Assembly: GCF_039555335.1 (NCBI RefSeq)
Contig: NC_092647.1
Coordinates: 5,425,608-5,489,607 of the forward strand
Length of the DNA stretch: 64,000 nucleotides
From: Amphiura filiformis
Taxonomy: Eukaryota > Echinodermata > Ophiuroidea > Amphilepidida > Amphiuridae
Reading direction: 5' to 3'
Below are positions 36,248-47,466 of this stretch, piece after piece. Each line of letters starts with the position of its first letter. Positions within the stretch are counted from its first letter, which is position 1. The position numbers and the translations under genes are program-made. Under the pieces are notes generated by a model. The model worked only from the letters and a program-made list of their open reading frames with translations, had not been told where the DNA came from and did not search any database.

Positions 36248-37324
36248 AAAAGCAGGTTCTATGCGAAACGAGAATATTTTTTCCCGATATGAGTGGAATC
36301 CATACTTACGGCAGCACTTATATTTTAGCAAGTACATCGAGATTCCGATATATCGACCTCTAGGATTTGCTTAAGCACCAAAAACAACTGATAAACAAGA
36401 TGGGATGCCCATGAACTCCAAATTTGACGTCAAGAAAAGAAGATGGTTGCTCTTGTCTTGCATAAAAATGTATATTAATGAAAAGATCAGAATGTTACTG
36501 TTTTCGCTTTGGAATATACGAAGGGAAACATTGCTTCAGCTGTTTTGAGTTGAATTCATAAGTTTGAAGCAAAATACATATTTTCACCTCAGTACTCACA
36601 CTCATTATGTGTATGATGTACATTCAATTTAACTATAATTCATTTATTAATTGTATTATATCCTATAGAAATTTCATCTGGACATATTCACTACAATCAA
36701 GAGGGGGACAAAATTAGATATTTTAACGTATGCTGATCATAAGGCTTGTGGATCAACGTCTTTTGGCGTTTTATCTGTGCGTTTGTTTGTTTGTTTTTCT
36801 AAATATACCTTATTTATAATAAACATAAAGATTTATAAGTTGTAAAGCAAAGGGCAAAGCACTTTCGATCGGTCATTTAGGCCAACTCCGTATCCATTTG
36901 ACGGCAACATTGCGATAAAAGTAGTAATCTTTCCTGCGCCGGCACCGCCCGTCATCAACGGAGGTCAGCGGGGTAATCACTTCAACTTGGATAATCAAAT
37001 AATTTAACACGATCATAACATCAAGTGACCAGAAACACGGATATGATTCAATAGCTGATTTAATTAGCCATTTTCCTCCGCATAGGTCACTTTTAAGTAC
37101 GAATCGCTTATGATCCCTGACCAATGGAAGAAATCGTACTTCTGCAGGTACGGTCTTGTCGGGTGATTTAGCAAAGTACCAGTTATTTAAAATCAGATAA
37201 CTTATTCTTTCCCATGTATATCTTAGTGCAGAGTCTTAGTATTATACCAGCAGGCAGCAGCCAAATAGCTACATCTTTTAGCTCGGATTTAAAGACTCGG
37301 TCACCCACCTTTACACAATTCTTC
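36247..37324. other. Intergenic, no gene recognised
   Basis: Apart from the SINE tail fragment, only short frames are present. Confidence 0.5.
36738..36780 (+). repeat. SINE tail fragment
   Basis: aaggcttgtggatcaacgtc matches the tail of the 60.6-kb SINE (gaggcttgtggatcaacgtc). Confidence 0.65.
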
Positions 37325-37640
37325 CGGGGACTTGAGAGTACATCAGACACACCAAATTGCTATCTGAATACGAGGATGTCCTGATAATAGGCCTACCAAG
37401 TAATTTTAATTTTATAATACAAATTTTATTGCAAAAAATGTCAATTTTTAAACATTTGCCATCCGATTTGTTAATAGGCCTATATCGCGAGTTTCAAAAA
37501 ATCATTCGATTAGGGGGAAAAATTGAGAAAAATGTGAGAAAAATTTGTAGTTCCCCCTGAAATTCACTTTGCCCCCCGAAAAAATTCCTAGCACCGCCAT
37601 TGAATTTGGCGTGTCTGATGTGCTTGATTTATTGTTGTTA
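37325..37640. repeat. Diverged TTAAGGG-family MITE remnant
   Basis: Left-arm words (gagtacatcagacacacc, aatacgaggatgtcctgata) and right-arm words (gaatttggcgtgtctgatgt) surround unrelated sequence. Confidence 0.6.
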
Positions 37641-37644
37641 ATAA

Positions 37645-37860
37645 GTTATGTACATTTTACAAAAGCGTTGTTGTTTCAGCACGCTTTGCAACATAACTCG
37701 AGAACCACAGAATACAAAAGTAGGCATATTTGAACTCTTCTACACACTCCCTATGAAATGATCAATGCAATTTTTGCCAAAGCTCACTATCATTCGCAAG
37801 ATGTTGTGAACTACCAAATCGCAACAGTTTAAAATAGTTGCTAACCTTAAATTCCTGGCT
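37645..37860. repeat. Dispersed repeat shared with 51965-52170
   Basis: Shared blocks in order: gttatgtac-ttttacaaaag, aacataactc-agaac, tttttgccaaag, gtgaactaccaaatcgcaac, aaaatagttgctaacctta. Element type unknown. Confidence 0.8.
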
Positions 37861-38008
37861 TTTAGATCACCGTTGCTCAACCGATTTCAACCTATGAAGC
37901 TCTATGAGGTCTTAAATCAGAGCTAAAGGGTACAGGTATTGGCTGATGGTTTTAATTTGTCTTTGCTATTTTGTAGCTATACAGCAGTGAACATAACTGT
38001 TACCTTAC

Positions 38009-38281
38009 GGGGGTACTACACCCCTGCCCAAACTACAACTGCTACACTGGAAATTTTATTTCAGCACAGACAACAGTTGTGGAGTTACAGTCAAAATGAG
38101 GGAAAACCAATATTTGATCAATAAATCAATAACTACTTGCCTTGAGTTGCTGAATTTTCTGTGCAGTAATTGTAGTCCTTGCCCCTATATAACATACATA
38201 TCTTACTTGTCACCAATGCGCTATAATTTTTGAGAAAAACGCAAAAATAAGCAAACAATTGGCTAGGGGTGTAGTACCCCC
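38009..38281. mobile_element. TTAA-flanked palindromic MITE, copy 2 of the 5475 family
   Basis: Ends gggggtactacacccct and, reversed, gggggtactacacccctag. Shares ttgcccctataa and tttttgagaaaaa with the 5.5-kb copy. The right flank is TTAA; the left flank is TTAC. Confidence 0.75.
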
Positions 38282-38702
38282 TTAATTCTTTTGCTGTCTG
38301 TATTGCATGCTTATGTGTGTTTAATATGAGCGAATGGAGTATCAGATTGTTTCAATTTTAAATACGTAAATATTCCCCCCCCCCCCCCCGCTCGAAAAAT
38401 AAGTATTTTCAAACGCCCGCGTTTTGTTTTGTTAGTGGTTTTTTCCCTGCAATTTATTTTTTACAAAAATACCCAAAATATCTGTTAAAATATTTGTTGG
38501 TAGAATTGTGTGATTAACACTTCAAATTAGTAATTCAAATGTTTCATTTTGTGCATAAGAATGTAAGTTTTGAACGTTCCGAGCATCTCGAGCTTATTAG
38601 GTACCGGTAAATTTGTTTGAACTTTTTTTTAAATTATTTATAACATTCGGCCGAAGCCAGGCTAATCCCAATAGTGCTCAGAGGCTACTAAATTTAAGGG
38701 AC

Positions 38703-38882
38703 GCCATCCGGATATGATGGGACAGGGATATGGGAAGAGGTCCGATTTTAGATGCAGGAGGAAAACCGGAGCACCCGGAGAAAAACCTGCGAGGACGAGC
38801 ATGGATCGGCAACCAAACTCACATGTGGCGCCGCGGGGAATTGAACCCCAGCCACAGTGGTGAGAAGCGAGTGAGAAGACCA
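38703..38882 (-). mobile_element. tRNA-derived SINE fragment, minus strand
   Basis: On the minus strand a B-box-like ggggttcaattcc is followed by gcaggtttttctccgggtgc and tccggttttcctcc, a combination common in animal SINEs. The short frames here come from the SINE. Confidence 0.6.
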
Positions 38883-38885
38883 CTA

Positions 38886-39649
38886 GGGGAAAGTGGGGTA
38901 ATCCCGGGCACCTTTCGTTAAGGCTACACAGGTACAAGATTAAATAAAGTTCATCAGTGAAAATCATATCAATGCAAAGTAGGAGTAATGTTCTAACTAG
39001 TAACCAGTTTTTAATAACTCAACATCTATAGTTAATAAGTTATAATTAAAAAACAAAATGGAAAAAATGATGGGGTAATGCCGGACACGGGGTAATCCCG
39101 GACACATGATTGTTGCTAAGAGGGAAAGTGGAGTAGGATGATAATCGCCTGAATGTATTAGGTACTTCTGTTACTTGAAGCATGCAACTATGGGGTCTGT
39201 TGTTGTTGTCTATATTTTCGAAATAACAAGTGTCCGGCATTACCCCATCTGTATAGAGACGCATGTGTGTCCGGGATTACCCCTCACGGTCTCGATTAAT
39301 TTTAATGCTTGTTCTACTAATCCATTTTTAAGATACCAGAATTCATACATCCAGCTAACAATCAAGTATCAAACATAATTTTCAGCCATACTTAATCTGT
39401 GTCCCTTGTCGCTTTAACTGTCACCCAGCTAATAAATCACTGTTCAGATAAAAAGTCAAAATGACAATTTCTGTTTTTTCGTAATTTTCACAAAGAAAGA
39501 CGAGACCCAAAGCGCTGGTAGTAGTACACGTGAGGTACACCTTGAGGTAGCTAATACCCTAAGGTAGTATAATAGTGCCACCCTTCTCCGTTTAGCTGCA
39601 ATCGACGTGTCCGGGATTCCCCACAGTCCGGCATTACCCCACTTTCCCC
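38886..39649. mobile_element. TA-flanked inverted-repeat element with internal motif copies
   Basis: Both ends, read inward, start GGGGAAAGTGGGGTAAT and are flanked by TA, suggesting a Tc1/mariner-type duplication. The motif gtccgg-attacccc (or its reverse) appears at about 38900, 39075, 39100, 39235, 39270, 39610 and 39630. No transposase seen. Confidence 0.8.
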
Positions 39650-39964
39650 TACACTAACCCGCCCTCCCTATATATTTTGATTCAAAATTTGCCCAATCCT
39701 CACGGAAATAATTATATCCCCTTTGTGGTAAACGGTAAACTTTTCCCCAGTCACACAGAAAGACCCCCTTGTTTGAGTCTTCTTACCAAATGACCCCCTT
39801 TTTTGGTGTCAAGCTCTCATCGACACTTCGAAAGTCGACTGCCTCCGGTCTGTGGATATTCTGAAATTTAGTATTATTTGTGAGGAATGACGAATAATCC
39901 AGTCTGACTTTAATTCAAAACATTCATGACGTACATAATAGTGTAATTGATTTCAGTTTACATG

Positions 39965-40527
39965 CACTACAATCGTGCAGATTATGTTAAAGTGTTCATA
40001 TTTGGCAGATGAATAGTGCAAATTAATCTAGGCTATGGAGGCATTTTTTTTAAAACAGTACCCCCATTCTAGTAGAAAAAGGTCATTGAAATTTGCACAG
40101 AAGGTCAAGTTTAAAACTACTCAGACCTGTTCAAAACTCACCATCGTGATCCACTGGTAATAAGGATTCAGAAAAAATATACCTATCCATGATTTAGGCC
40201 TATACGGTTATGGAGTTATGGGCAAAAGAGTAACATTGCTCCATGAGATGCCAATATTAGACCTACTACGTTACAGTGTCTCAGGTCAAACTATAGGCCT
40301 ATACTTTATCATGTTTATCTGAATCCTTATGACTGGAGGAACACATTTGTTTGTGTTTGCAAGTCCAAGTAATTTTGAACTTGATCTCTGTGTAAAAGTT
40401 CAACGACCTTTCCCACCAAATAAGGGTGCTGTTGAAATGCCTCCATCAACCTTAATGAGGCGCTATAGTACTATTATCTCTGCCAAATACAGCAAATTTA
40501 ACATGATTTGCACGATTGTTACGGGAA
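39965..40527. repeat. Foldback of about 560 bp
   Basis: Successive blocks pair across the centre: acaatcgtgcagattatgtt with aacatgatttgcacgattgt, catatttggcagatgaatag with ctctgccaaatac, ggaggcattttt with gaaatgcctcc, and ataaggattcag with ctgaatccttat. Confidence 0.8.
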
Positions 40528-40768
40528 TTTATTAGCTTTTATTGGACTAATACGCGCATGGGAATCACTGAAAATCCCTTTAAGGTTCGCCTAGTGACAC
40601 AAACTTTATCTCTGTATAAATCAGGAAATCATTTACTGTCTTAAGTTAGAAATCAATGGAAAGTATTTCGTCATAGGGATGAATAATGTTCTGGTTGCTA
40701 GAAACAAATATGGCGTTGCTATATAAACAGTTCTGTTGCTATGGATGAACACGGTAACAGTTAAGGCT

Positions 40769-40902
40769 TTAAGCTGAATTTATACTGCATCGCTGAGCGA
40801 CAAGCGATTGGTCTTTGATCAATGATATAGCTCGCTCTTCCCAACGCAATAAAAAGTGCGCTACTTCATTGGCTAGAATGGAGTATTATAAATTCAGCTT
40901 CA
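40769..40902. mobile_element. Small MITE
   Basis: aagctgaatttatactgcat at the left and, reversed, aagctgaatttataatactc at the right. Confidence 0.7.
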
Positions 40903-42217
40903 GTTTATTTAACTGGTACAGTATGGGTAGACAGACCTTTTTCAGAGGGTGGGGAAAGGGCAAGAGCGGCAAGGTAACTTTCAAGGGGACAAACCTTGAC
41001 TAGAATTGCTAAAAATAAGAGTTAAGTACAAAAATACCCAAAATCTTAAATTTCAGGGAGGTCAGCATTCCACTATAGCGGGAGGGGGCAAGACTTCTCC
41101 GCCCTTGGCTACACCACTGAGTTAGGCATGTTATAAATATATAATACATAAAAAGAAGCAACTTATCTTGCCTCAATTATAAAAATAGGTTAGGGGCCTA
41201 TGCTTAATTAAGACACTTCCTTCATGTCACGTATGTCTAACCAGGGTTTTTTTCACCAGATTTATTCTCTGTTGTTGGAGATGAGAAATGCAATCATGAT
41301 AAGCACGTCACAATTTTGAATTTTTTACAGTGTAGTAAGATTTAAATGTCAAATACTACTTTGCGGGGCTCAGAAATTTTTCATCCTGTCGGATAGCATT
41401 TGGTTTACAATGTCTAGCCAACCAGCATTGACCTGTTTAAACTGGATAAGATAGATGTGTTTACATGGTTCAGATCCTAGCTCGGTGGCATGGAATAGAT
41501 TTCGGAAGTTTGGATTTCAAGAGCATAACGCCAAGATCTGTGATGCAGGATTCATAAGCAACTCCAAACTGTATTACTAGCTATTACTACACTCTGTTTT
41601 TCGATTCTACAGATCAGCGGGTTTGTGTATGGTGAGTAAATTTGAAACTTAAATTTGATACAATAGGATATGATCGCGACCTATATTATAACTAATGCTT
41701 GTTTCGTTTAACTCTTCCATGGCTCTTGTAACATGTAGGGGCCTACGCCTATATCATATCTTCTGTAACGGGAGAACGCAGCGGCTTAATAGACAGACTT
41801 TTATAAAGCCAAATTTTCGAGCGTTTTTCCTCCCAATTTGTAAATTTTCCGTCCCGATTTTCAACTGTCCATGTGTCTACACGTATATCACGTTCGTAGA
41901 TCATGTAGATAAGGGACCTCACTGGCAATGCTTCCGGGCCTGTTCAATATTTATGCCATTGGCAGTGGGAGTTTCGGACACAAAAAAAATTGCGTTCCCT
42001 CCTCGCGTCTGCTAAAATGTTCGGATTCCCCACTTGTTCTGCATTTAAAACTTAATACTCCCCCCATGTTAGTCATGTAGACCTACATGGGTCAATATGC
42101 CTACCCAGAAAAAAATCGGATCCCCCTTAAACCACCCCGTGTAAATATTGAACGATCCCTAAGTTATAGAATAAGCTCAATTTCGTGCGTATGACTTCTT
42201 TTAAAAATGTGTATACG
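40903..42217. other. Intergenic, no gene recognised
   Basis: Holds a possible lone hAT end near 41100-41125 (reverse: cagtggtgtagccaag). No gene seen. Confidence 0.5.
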
Positions 42218-42670
42218 CAGTGGCGTAACCAGTGGGGTGGCTGGGGCAAGCTGCCCCCCCGGACACAAAAAACTGGGAAGAGCAAAAAATTGGGAAGGGA
42301 AAAGGGGAAGGAGAGAAAAGAGGGAAGAAAAAGGGAAGGAGAAGAGAAAAAGGGAAAAAGAGGGAAGAGAGAAAGGGAAAGAAAAAAGAAAAAAGAGGGA
42401 AAAGGGGAAGGAGAAGAGAAAAGGAAGGAGAAGAGAAAAGGAAAGAAAGAGGGAATTTGAAATTTGTACTCTGAAATACTGATTTTTTAGCTTCTAATAT
42501 GCCAAAACCAGGAGCTTCAGGGGGCTCCGCCCCCTTGACCCCCGCCGGGGCTTTGCCCCTGGACCCCACCCGTTTAACGCTTCGCGGCAAGCCGCTCGCG
42601 ACTTTTGCTCAAGAATTGGGAAATTTTTCAATCTTGCCCCCCCGGAAGGTCAGGTCTGGTTACGCCCCTG
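42218..42670. mobile_element. hAT element, 453 bp, exact 8-bp target duplication
   Basis: Ends CAGTGGCGTAACCAG and, reversed, CAGGGGCGTAACCAG. Flanked by TGTATACG at 42210-42217 and 42671-42678. The interior has a purine-only-like tract of about 170 bp (42290-42455) and a GC-rich segment with gggggctccgccccc palindromes. No transposase, so non-autonomous. Confidence 0.93.
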
Positions 42671-44362
42671 TGTATACGTGTTTATGCGTGTGATTATAGG
42701 GGTGGTGATGGGGTGTGTGGGTAGGGGGAACAGGGTGTGTGTTAGGCCTACAGGGCATACATGCGCTGCATGACATCTTGACTGTTGTAAAGTCTACTCT
42801 GGGGTCCGTCTCCAACTCCCCATTCTTAAAAGTAGGTGCAATGGGTTGCCAATAACAAGGGGGAGGGGGGCACGTGGGTCACAGTTTTGATGTGTATATA
42901 TTCCCTCAAAACTGGAAATGTTGGATCTTTGGGAGCCGACAGCTTATCGGTAAAAGGGGGTCTTTTGGAGCTGCGAAGTCAAAATCAAGGATCTCGCCCG
43001 GTCTTATTTGGATTTGTTGAACATGTTGAAAGTCGTCTTTGGAGGAAAGCATAAATGAGAGGAAATAGCGATTTGGGGGCTTTTAGAGCTAAAACGATTA
43101 AAAACAAGGGTCTTTCAGCGCTGTTTTGGTGAAATTCAGGTCCAGGAGTATTTCCGGGCGAACATACCCGTGGTAGTTGCCCCAGTAAATAACCACACCC
43201 AAAACTGATAAGGAATGTGTTTAAAAAAAATTCACATTTTAAATAATGTCCCCTTTCCGTGCTTCTTTAGTCATGTTTGGTATAAGGTGGCACGCAGGAT
43301 CACTCGAAGTGGGGAATTTTAGACATTGTTTTGTATTGTACCTTTAAAAATAAATGATAATAAGTACATAAAAGTGTATATTTTCAGAAAGGATTTGATG
43401 CAAAGAATCCAACTAGCACGGAAGATTTCGGCAAAAATTAGCAGTTTTTGAGAAAAGCGACAAATTTTATTTTCCATGCCAATTTTTTTCCGTCCACCAT
43501 AACAACTTACCCTAAGCATCCAAATTGACGAAAATTGCATATTTATGTTCTAAAGACAGAATACTAGGAACAGTTTTCTCACATTTTTTTCTTCGTTTTA
43601 AATTTGAATATACCTTGATTCCTACCTGGGAAGTTGGAACCAAGGGAGAACAGTGCCTGTGCATTGATTGGTCACCCCATGTTAAATAAGAAATAAATAA
43701 ATAAATATAGAATATCCAAAATTTTGGTCAAAATTGCAAAAAAAAAGTCATATTTTGATCCTTTTTTACTGTTGACAGACATAAATGGGCCTGTAAGTCC
43801 AATGACATTTTGGAAGTAAGCTTTTTCGTGGATATCTATTGTAACATGCCGTAAAAAGGGATACTATAATCACGAAATGCCCCTTTAAAACGATATTTAC
43901 TTTATAATACTAAACTGTTCCCCGGAACTGTTCGCAAATCTTCTTTTTATTCCAGATAAAACGGATATGTTGGGTAGGCCGTGCCTACATGATCAGGGGA
44001 TGATGCAGAACGGCGACAGTTCCCTACCAATTTATACAACAGTCAAAGTCAAAGGAAAACTCGAACCTACCTTGACTAAGGTAAATATTATGTGTTCTGC
44101 ACACCAATATGACGATTCTACTCCATTTGGTTTTCAAGAAATAGCTTAAATGTGTCACTTTTAGGTAAAAAATAACAAAAATCCTTAAATAGTGTGGTTG
44201 TTGCCATGGAAACGGTATAGAACGCGCGGGTTACAGATTTGTCAACATGGCAGAAAAGATTCTACAAACGCCTCTAAACATTTTGATATAGGCCTATATG
44301 ATTTGTCCATTTGAAACATTTGTCCAACGACACGGAAATTTCATGGGGCTGGCCCCTATACT
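42671..44362. other. Intergenic, no gene recognised
   Basis: Only short frames; no repeats recognised with confidence. Confidence 0.4.
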
Positions 44363-45203
44363 GTGAAGAAGAATTCCGCAAACTGTAGTTGAACATTGTC
44401 CAATATCCTGTCGATTTCACACGACGTATACTGCGTGTATTAATTTGTTCTTTGCATAAAATATGTAAAATTAAGCCAATAAATGGGATGTTAGTGTCAC
44501 TATGACATCATGCGCATATCCCGGTGCTTTAATGGCGGAAAACGGGAATCCGTTTGAATGCAGGGACAAAGAAACAACATCCACAAAATGTTCAGATGCC
44601 TTTAGAATGGTCGCCAAATGGTTTAGTTAGTTTCTGCAAGGTATCAGGAAAATGGATACGGAAGAAGGTTTGCGCGGAAGTTGTGATTGGACGAAAATAA
44701 CTTTTAATCGCAGTAGTAAGGTCACGTAGTTTCTCCATAAAGGACATATGGCATTTAAACACGTAATCATTGGTAATTAACACACAAGATAGTATTTTGA
44801 TTCAATTCAGGGCCATCCGTATGGGCTATCCACGTGACCTTTGTTTCTTTTGAGTGCTCCAGACCTTGAAGGACAATTGTCTTCTAAGGCTGGTAATTCT
44901 CCCACCATCATTTTCCTGATACCTTACAGAAACCAATTAAATTATTTAGAGACCATTGTAAAGGTATTGGAACCTTCTGTGGACTAAAGTTTATTCGTCA
45001 TGCATTCAAACGGATTTCTGTCTTTCCGCCATTGTAAACACTGGAATAGGAGCACGATGTCACCACAAAACACCTTCCATCCTATTTATTAACCTAATCT
45101 TACTTATTTCAGCTAAAGAACACTTCTATCCAGTACGTCATTTGATATCGACAGGATATTGGATCAATGCCGCAACTTACAGTCTGCGAGATTCTTCCTT
45201 TTT
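44363..45203. repeat. Long imperfect foldback directly upstream of the B-box/NHL gene
   Basis: Paired blocks: tccaatatcctgtcgat with atcgacaggatattgga, cgggaatccgtttgaatgca with tgcattcaaacggatttc, aggtatcaggaaaatgg with attttcctgatacctt, and aaggtcacgtag with tccacgtgacctt. Arms about 400 nt, moderately diverged, centre near 44790. The right arm overlaps the likely 5'UTR or promoter region of the gene at 45360. Confidence 0.8.
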
Positions 45204-45332
45204 CAGCAATGTTGCAATACTTTTGTGTAGTGTGTGTAGATACTGTAAAGAACATCTGATCAGAAATTTTACCTTCTACATATTTTCCACTTTTGACATC
45301 AAAGTGATTTCAATATTATTTTATCGTTTCCC

Positions 45333-45344
45333 GTTTGCTTACAG
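45333..45344 (+). promoter_or_regulatory. Likely splice acceptor just before the B-box/NHL start codon
   Basis: Pyrimidine-rich tract ending tttgcttacag, 15 bases before the ATG. It suggests a spliced 5'UTR. Another acceptor-like site (cttatttcag) lies near 45112. Confidence 0.55.
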
Positions 45345-45359
45345 CCGCAGAAAGACACC

Positions 45360-47033
45360 ATGAAGAACATGAAAAAGACCATATGCAGTATCTGTGAAAA
45401 GGATGCTCTAATGCACTGTGTTGACTGCAAAAATTATCTCTGTAAACAATGCCGGAAGTGCCATGACTCTTTTACAAATGGACATAAACTAGTCACCGTT
45501 TCAGCGCTACAATCAAGACAAGTGACCGGGCACGTGACAGACGAAGGGCTACAACACGTGACAGACGAAGGGTCACAATCAGGTCACGCGGCAGACGAAG
45601 GGCTACAATCCGGTCACGTAACAGACGAAGGAAGGTTCTGTGAACTTCATCCTGAGCAAGTAGTAAGATACTATTGCGAGACTGAAGAAAAACAAGTTTG
45701 TGTGGATTGTATAAGTCTGAAAACATGTCCGTGTGATCATGTTCACACCCCTCTGAAGGAAGCTGCTGAAAAGCAGTTATCATCCATTGAAGATCTAATG
45801 TCAAAGTGCATTACTGGTACAAGAGTCAAATTTCAGGAAGCCCTTGAGGAAGCAGAAGTAGTGTTAGCGAACCTGATCGAACAAAAGAAACAAACAATCG
45901 AATTACTTGATAAAATCGGTATGGACTATATTCAGATGATTAAGAGTGTCATCAAGAAACATAAGGATGAAGTGTGCAAGCTAAAACACGAGAGAGTGAA
46001 AGAAATCCACGAGAAGCTGAAAGAACTTCAGCTCAATGTTGATGTCATGGATATGGCATTTAACCAGGGATCAGAAGTCATCAATTCTAGATCAATACAT
46101 TTGATTACGTATAGAAGTTCTATCTTGACCAAAACTTTAAGTTCATTTGTTGACGCAGTACCTCCACGTGTAAGCAAAGACTTGAGCTTCATCAAATTTG
46201 AAGCTAACCCGATCAGTGCCCCTTTTATTGGACATCTTTTACATGCAGAATGGAAGCTCAAAGACCGTTTTCACACAAAAGGATTGCATAAGCCGACAGG
46301 TGTAGCCATCAATCGGGACGGACATGTTGTCATTGGTAGCTGGAAGATGGGTAGCAAAGTGTACACAAAACAAGGGGAAGCTAAATTGGATTTGTGCAAC
46401 ACAAATGCAGCTCCGGATTTAGTTATCACTCCAGATGACCGTTACGCTATTATACCACGCCACAAAGGGGTCATTGAGTTCTATAATCAGAAGGGAACAC
46501 TGTTAACAACATCATCTCATATGACTTGCACAAACAATAAGCCATCCAACATCAACTCCATTGCAGTTGACAAACAAGGTAAAATCATTGTAGGTCTGGT
46601 TAGTAATACCGTATCGACACACCATGCGGATGGATCGCTCATCTGCAAGTTTGCAACCAAGTACATGCCATTCCGCCTTGCAATCACATCACAGAATAAG
46701 ATCGTCTGCTCTTTCTACGACAGCAAGGTGAAAAGATGCACATCCTTGCAGCTCATGGATTACACAGGATGCTATGCTAGGGCCATCTTACCACCTGCTA
46801 ATATCAGGAACTGGGATCCTGGTTGTGTGTGTTGTGGGGCTGAGGAGATCTTCGTAGCCAATGAGAAGTTGGGCGACCCTGCTGGGATATATAGATATAC
46901 ATCAGACGGGAATTACTTAGGATGTTGCACCACGCAAGTCACGGATCCAAGAGGTATTGAAATGTCATGTGATGGTACCGAGCTCTTCGTTGCTGAACGT
47001 AGATCTAACCAAGTGAAGGTATTTCACAGATAA
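45360..47033 (+). CDS. RING-less TRIM-like protein: two B-boxes, coiled coil, NHL-type propeller
   Basis: An uninterrupted 557-residue frame. Residues 9-42 form a first B-box-like zinc site (C9, C12, C20, C23, C28, C31, C34/H35, H42). Residues 57-91 are four short imperfect repeats around (V/A)(T/A)DEG. Residues 94-129 form B-box 2 (C94, H97, C106, C114, C117, C123/C125, H127, H129). About 130-240 is Lys/Glu-rich predicted coiled coil. About 300-557 is a beta-propeller region of NHL type, with recurring GVAIN-DGHVVIG, SIAVDKQGKIIVG and RGIEMSCDGTELFVAE strands. No RING precedes the B-boxes, so it is probably not an E3 ligase by itself; adaptor or RNA-binding roles are inference. The ATG lies 15 bases after a good acceptor (tttgcttacag, exon from 45345), suggesting an upstream noncoding exon. 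AATAAA follows at 47075. Confidence 0.92.
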   Translation: MKNMKKTICSICEKDALMHCVDCKNYLCKQCRKCHDSFTNGHKLVTVSALQSRQVTGHVTDEGLQHVTDEGSQSGHAADEGLQSGHVTDEGRFCELHPEQVVRYYCETEEKQVCVDCISLKTCPCDHVHTPLKEAAEKQLSSIEDLMSKCITGTRVKFQEALEEAEVVLANLIEQKKQTIELLDKIGMDYIQMIKSVIKKHKDEVCKLKHERVKEIHEKLKELQLNVDVMDMAFNQGSEVINSRSIHLITYRSSILTKTLSSFVDAVPPRVSKDLSFIKFEANPISAPFIGHLLHAEWKLKDRFHTKGLHKPTGVAINRDGHVVIGSWKMGSKVYTKQGEAKLDLCNTNAAPDLVITPDDRYAIIPRHKGVIEFYNQKGTLLTTSSHMTCTNNKPSNINSIAVDKQGKIIVGLVSNTVSTHHADGSLICKFATKYMPFRLAITSQNKIVCSFYDSKVKRCTSLQLMDYTGCYARAILPPANIRNWDPGCVCCGAEEIFVANEKLGDPAGIYRYTSDGNYLGCCTTQVTDPRGIEMSCDGTELFVAERRSNQVKVFHR

Positions 47034-47074
47034 TATGAAGAATTTGTACTATGATAATATTTGATTGCTAGTCC

Positions 47075-47080
47075 AATAAA
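47075..47080 (+). terminator. Candidate polyadenylation signal of the B-box/NHL gene
   Basis: AATAAA 42 bases past the stop codon. Confidence 0.55.
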
Positions 47081-47466
47081 TTTGCTAGTAGTACAAAACG
47101 CCCGCAAAAACAACGGAGTGTGACCCGGCTTTTAAATGTCAGTGGGGCCTACTCCGACAAATACTGTAGTTAAAGTCAATGTTATTACTACCATTGAATT
47201 GTTCAAATCTATTTAAAAAACCCATCTGTTTCAATGGTGTTATTGCTGTAGTTTTTATTGTACAAAATTTACTGTTGTATAAAAGTTTCTGATATTCATT
47301 GTTCTATTTTATTCTTCATTGTCTTTTGTATTTCACTTTTTCTTATTTTTGCGCATTGGAACTTAATTTTATTTTGTACTTTTATAAAAGTGGATTTTCT
47401 TTCATTCATTCGTTTATACTTTCTTGGAGATATTCATCAGGACTGTTCATAGTAGATTATTATTTG

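Noticed and set aside
42201..42590. Minus-strand 129-codon frame and overlapping Lys/Arg/Glu-rich plus-strand frames
   Set aside because: All are translations of the polypurine tract and GC-rich end of the hAT element at 42218-42670.
45493..45804. 103-codon frame antisense to the B-box gene
   Set aside because: A shadow of the coding sequence, created by its own DEG repeat.
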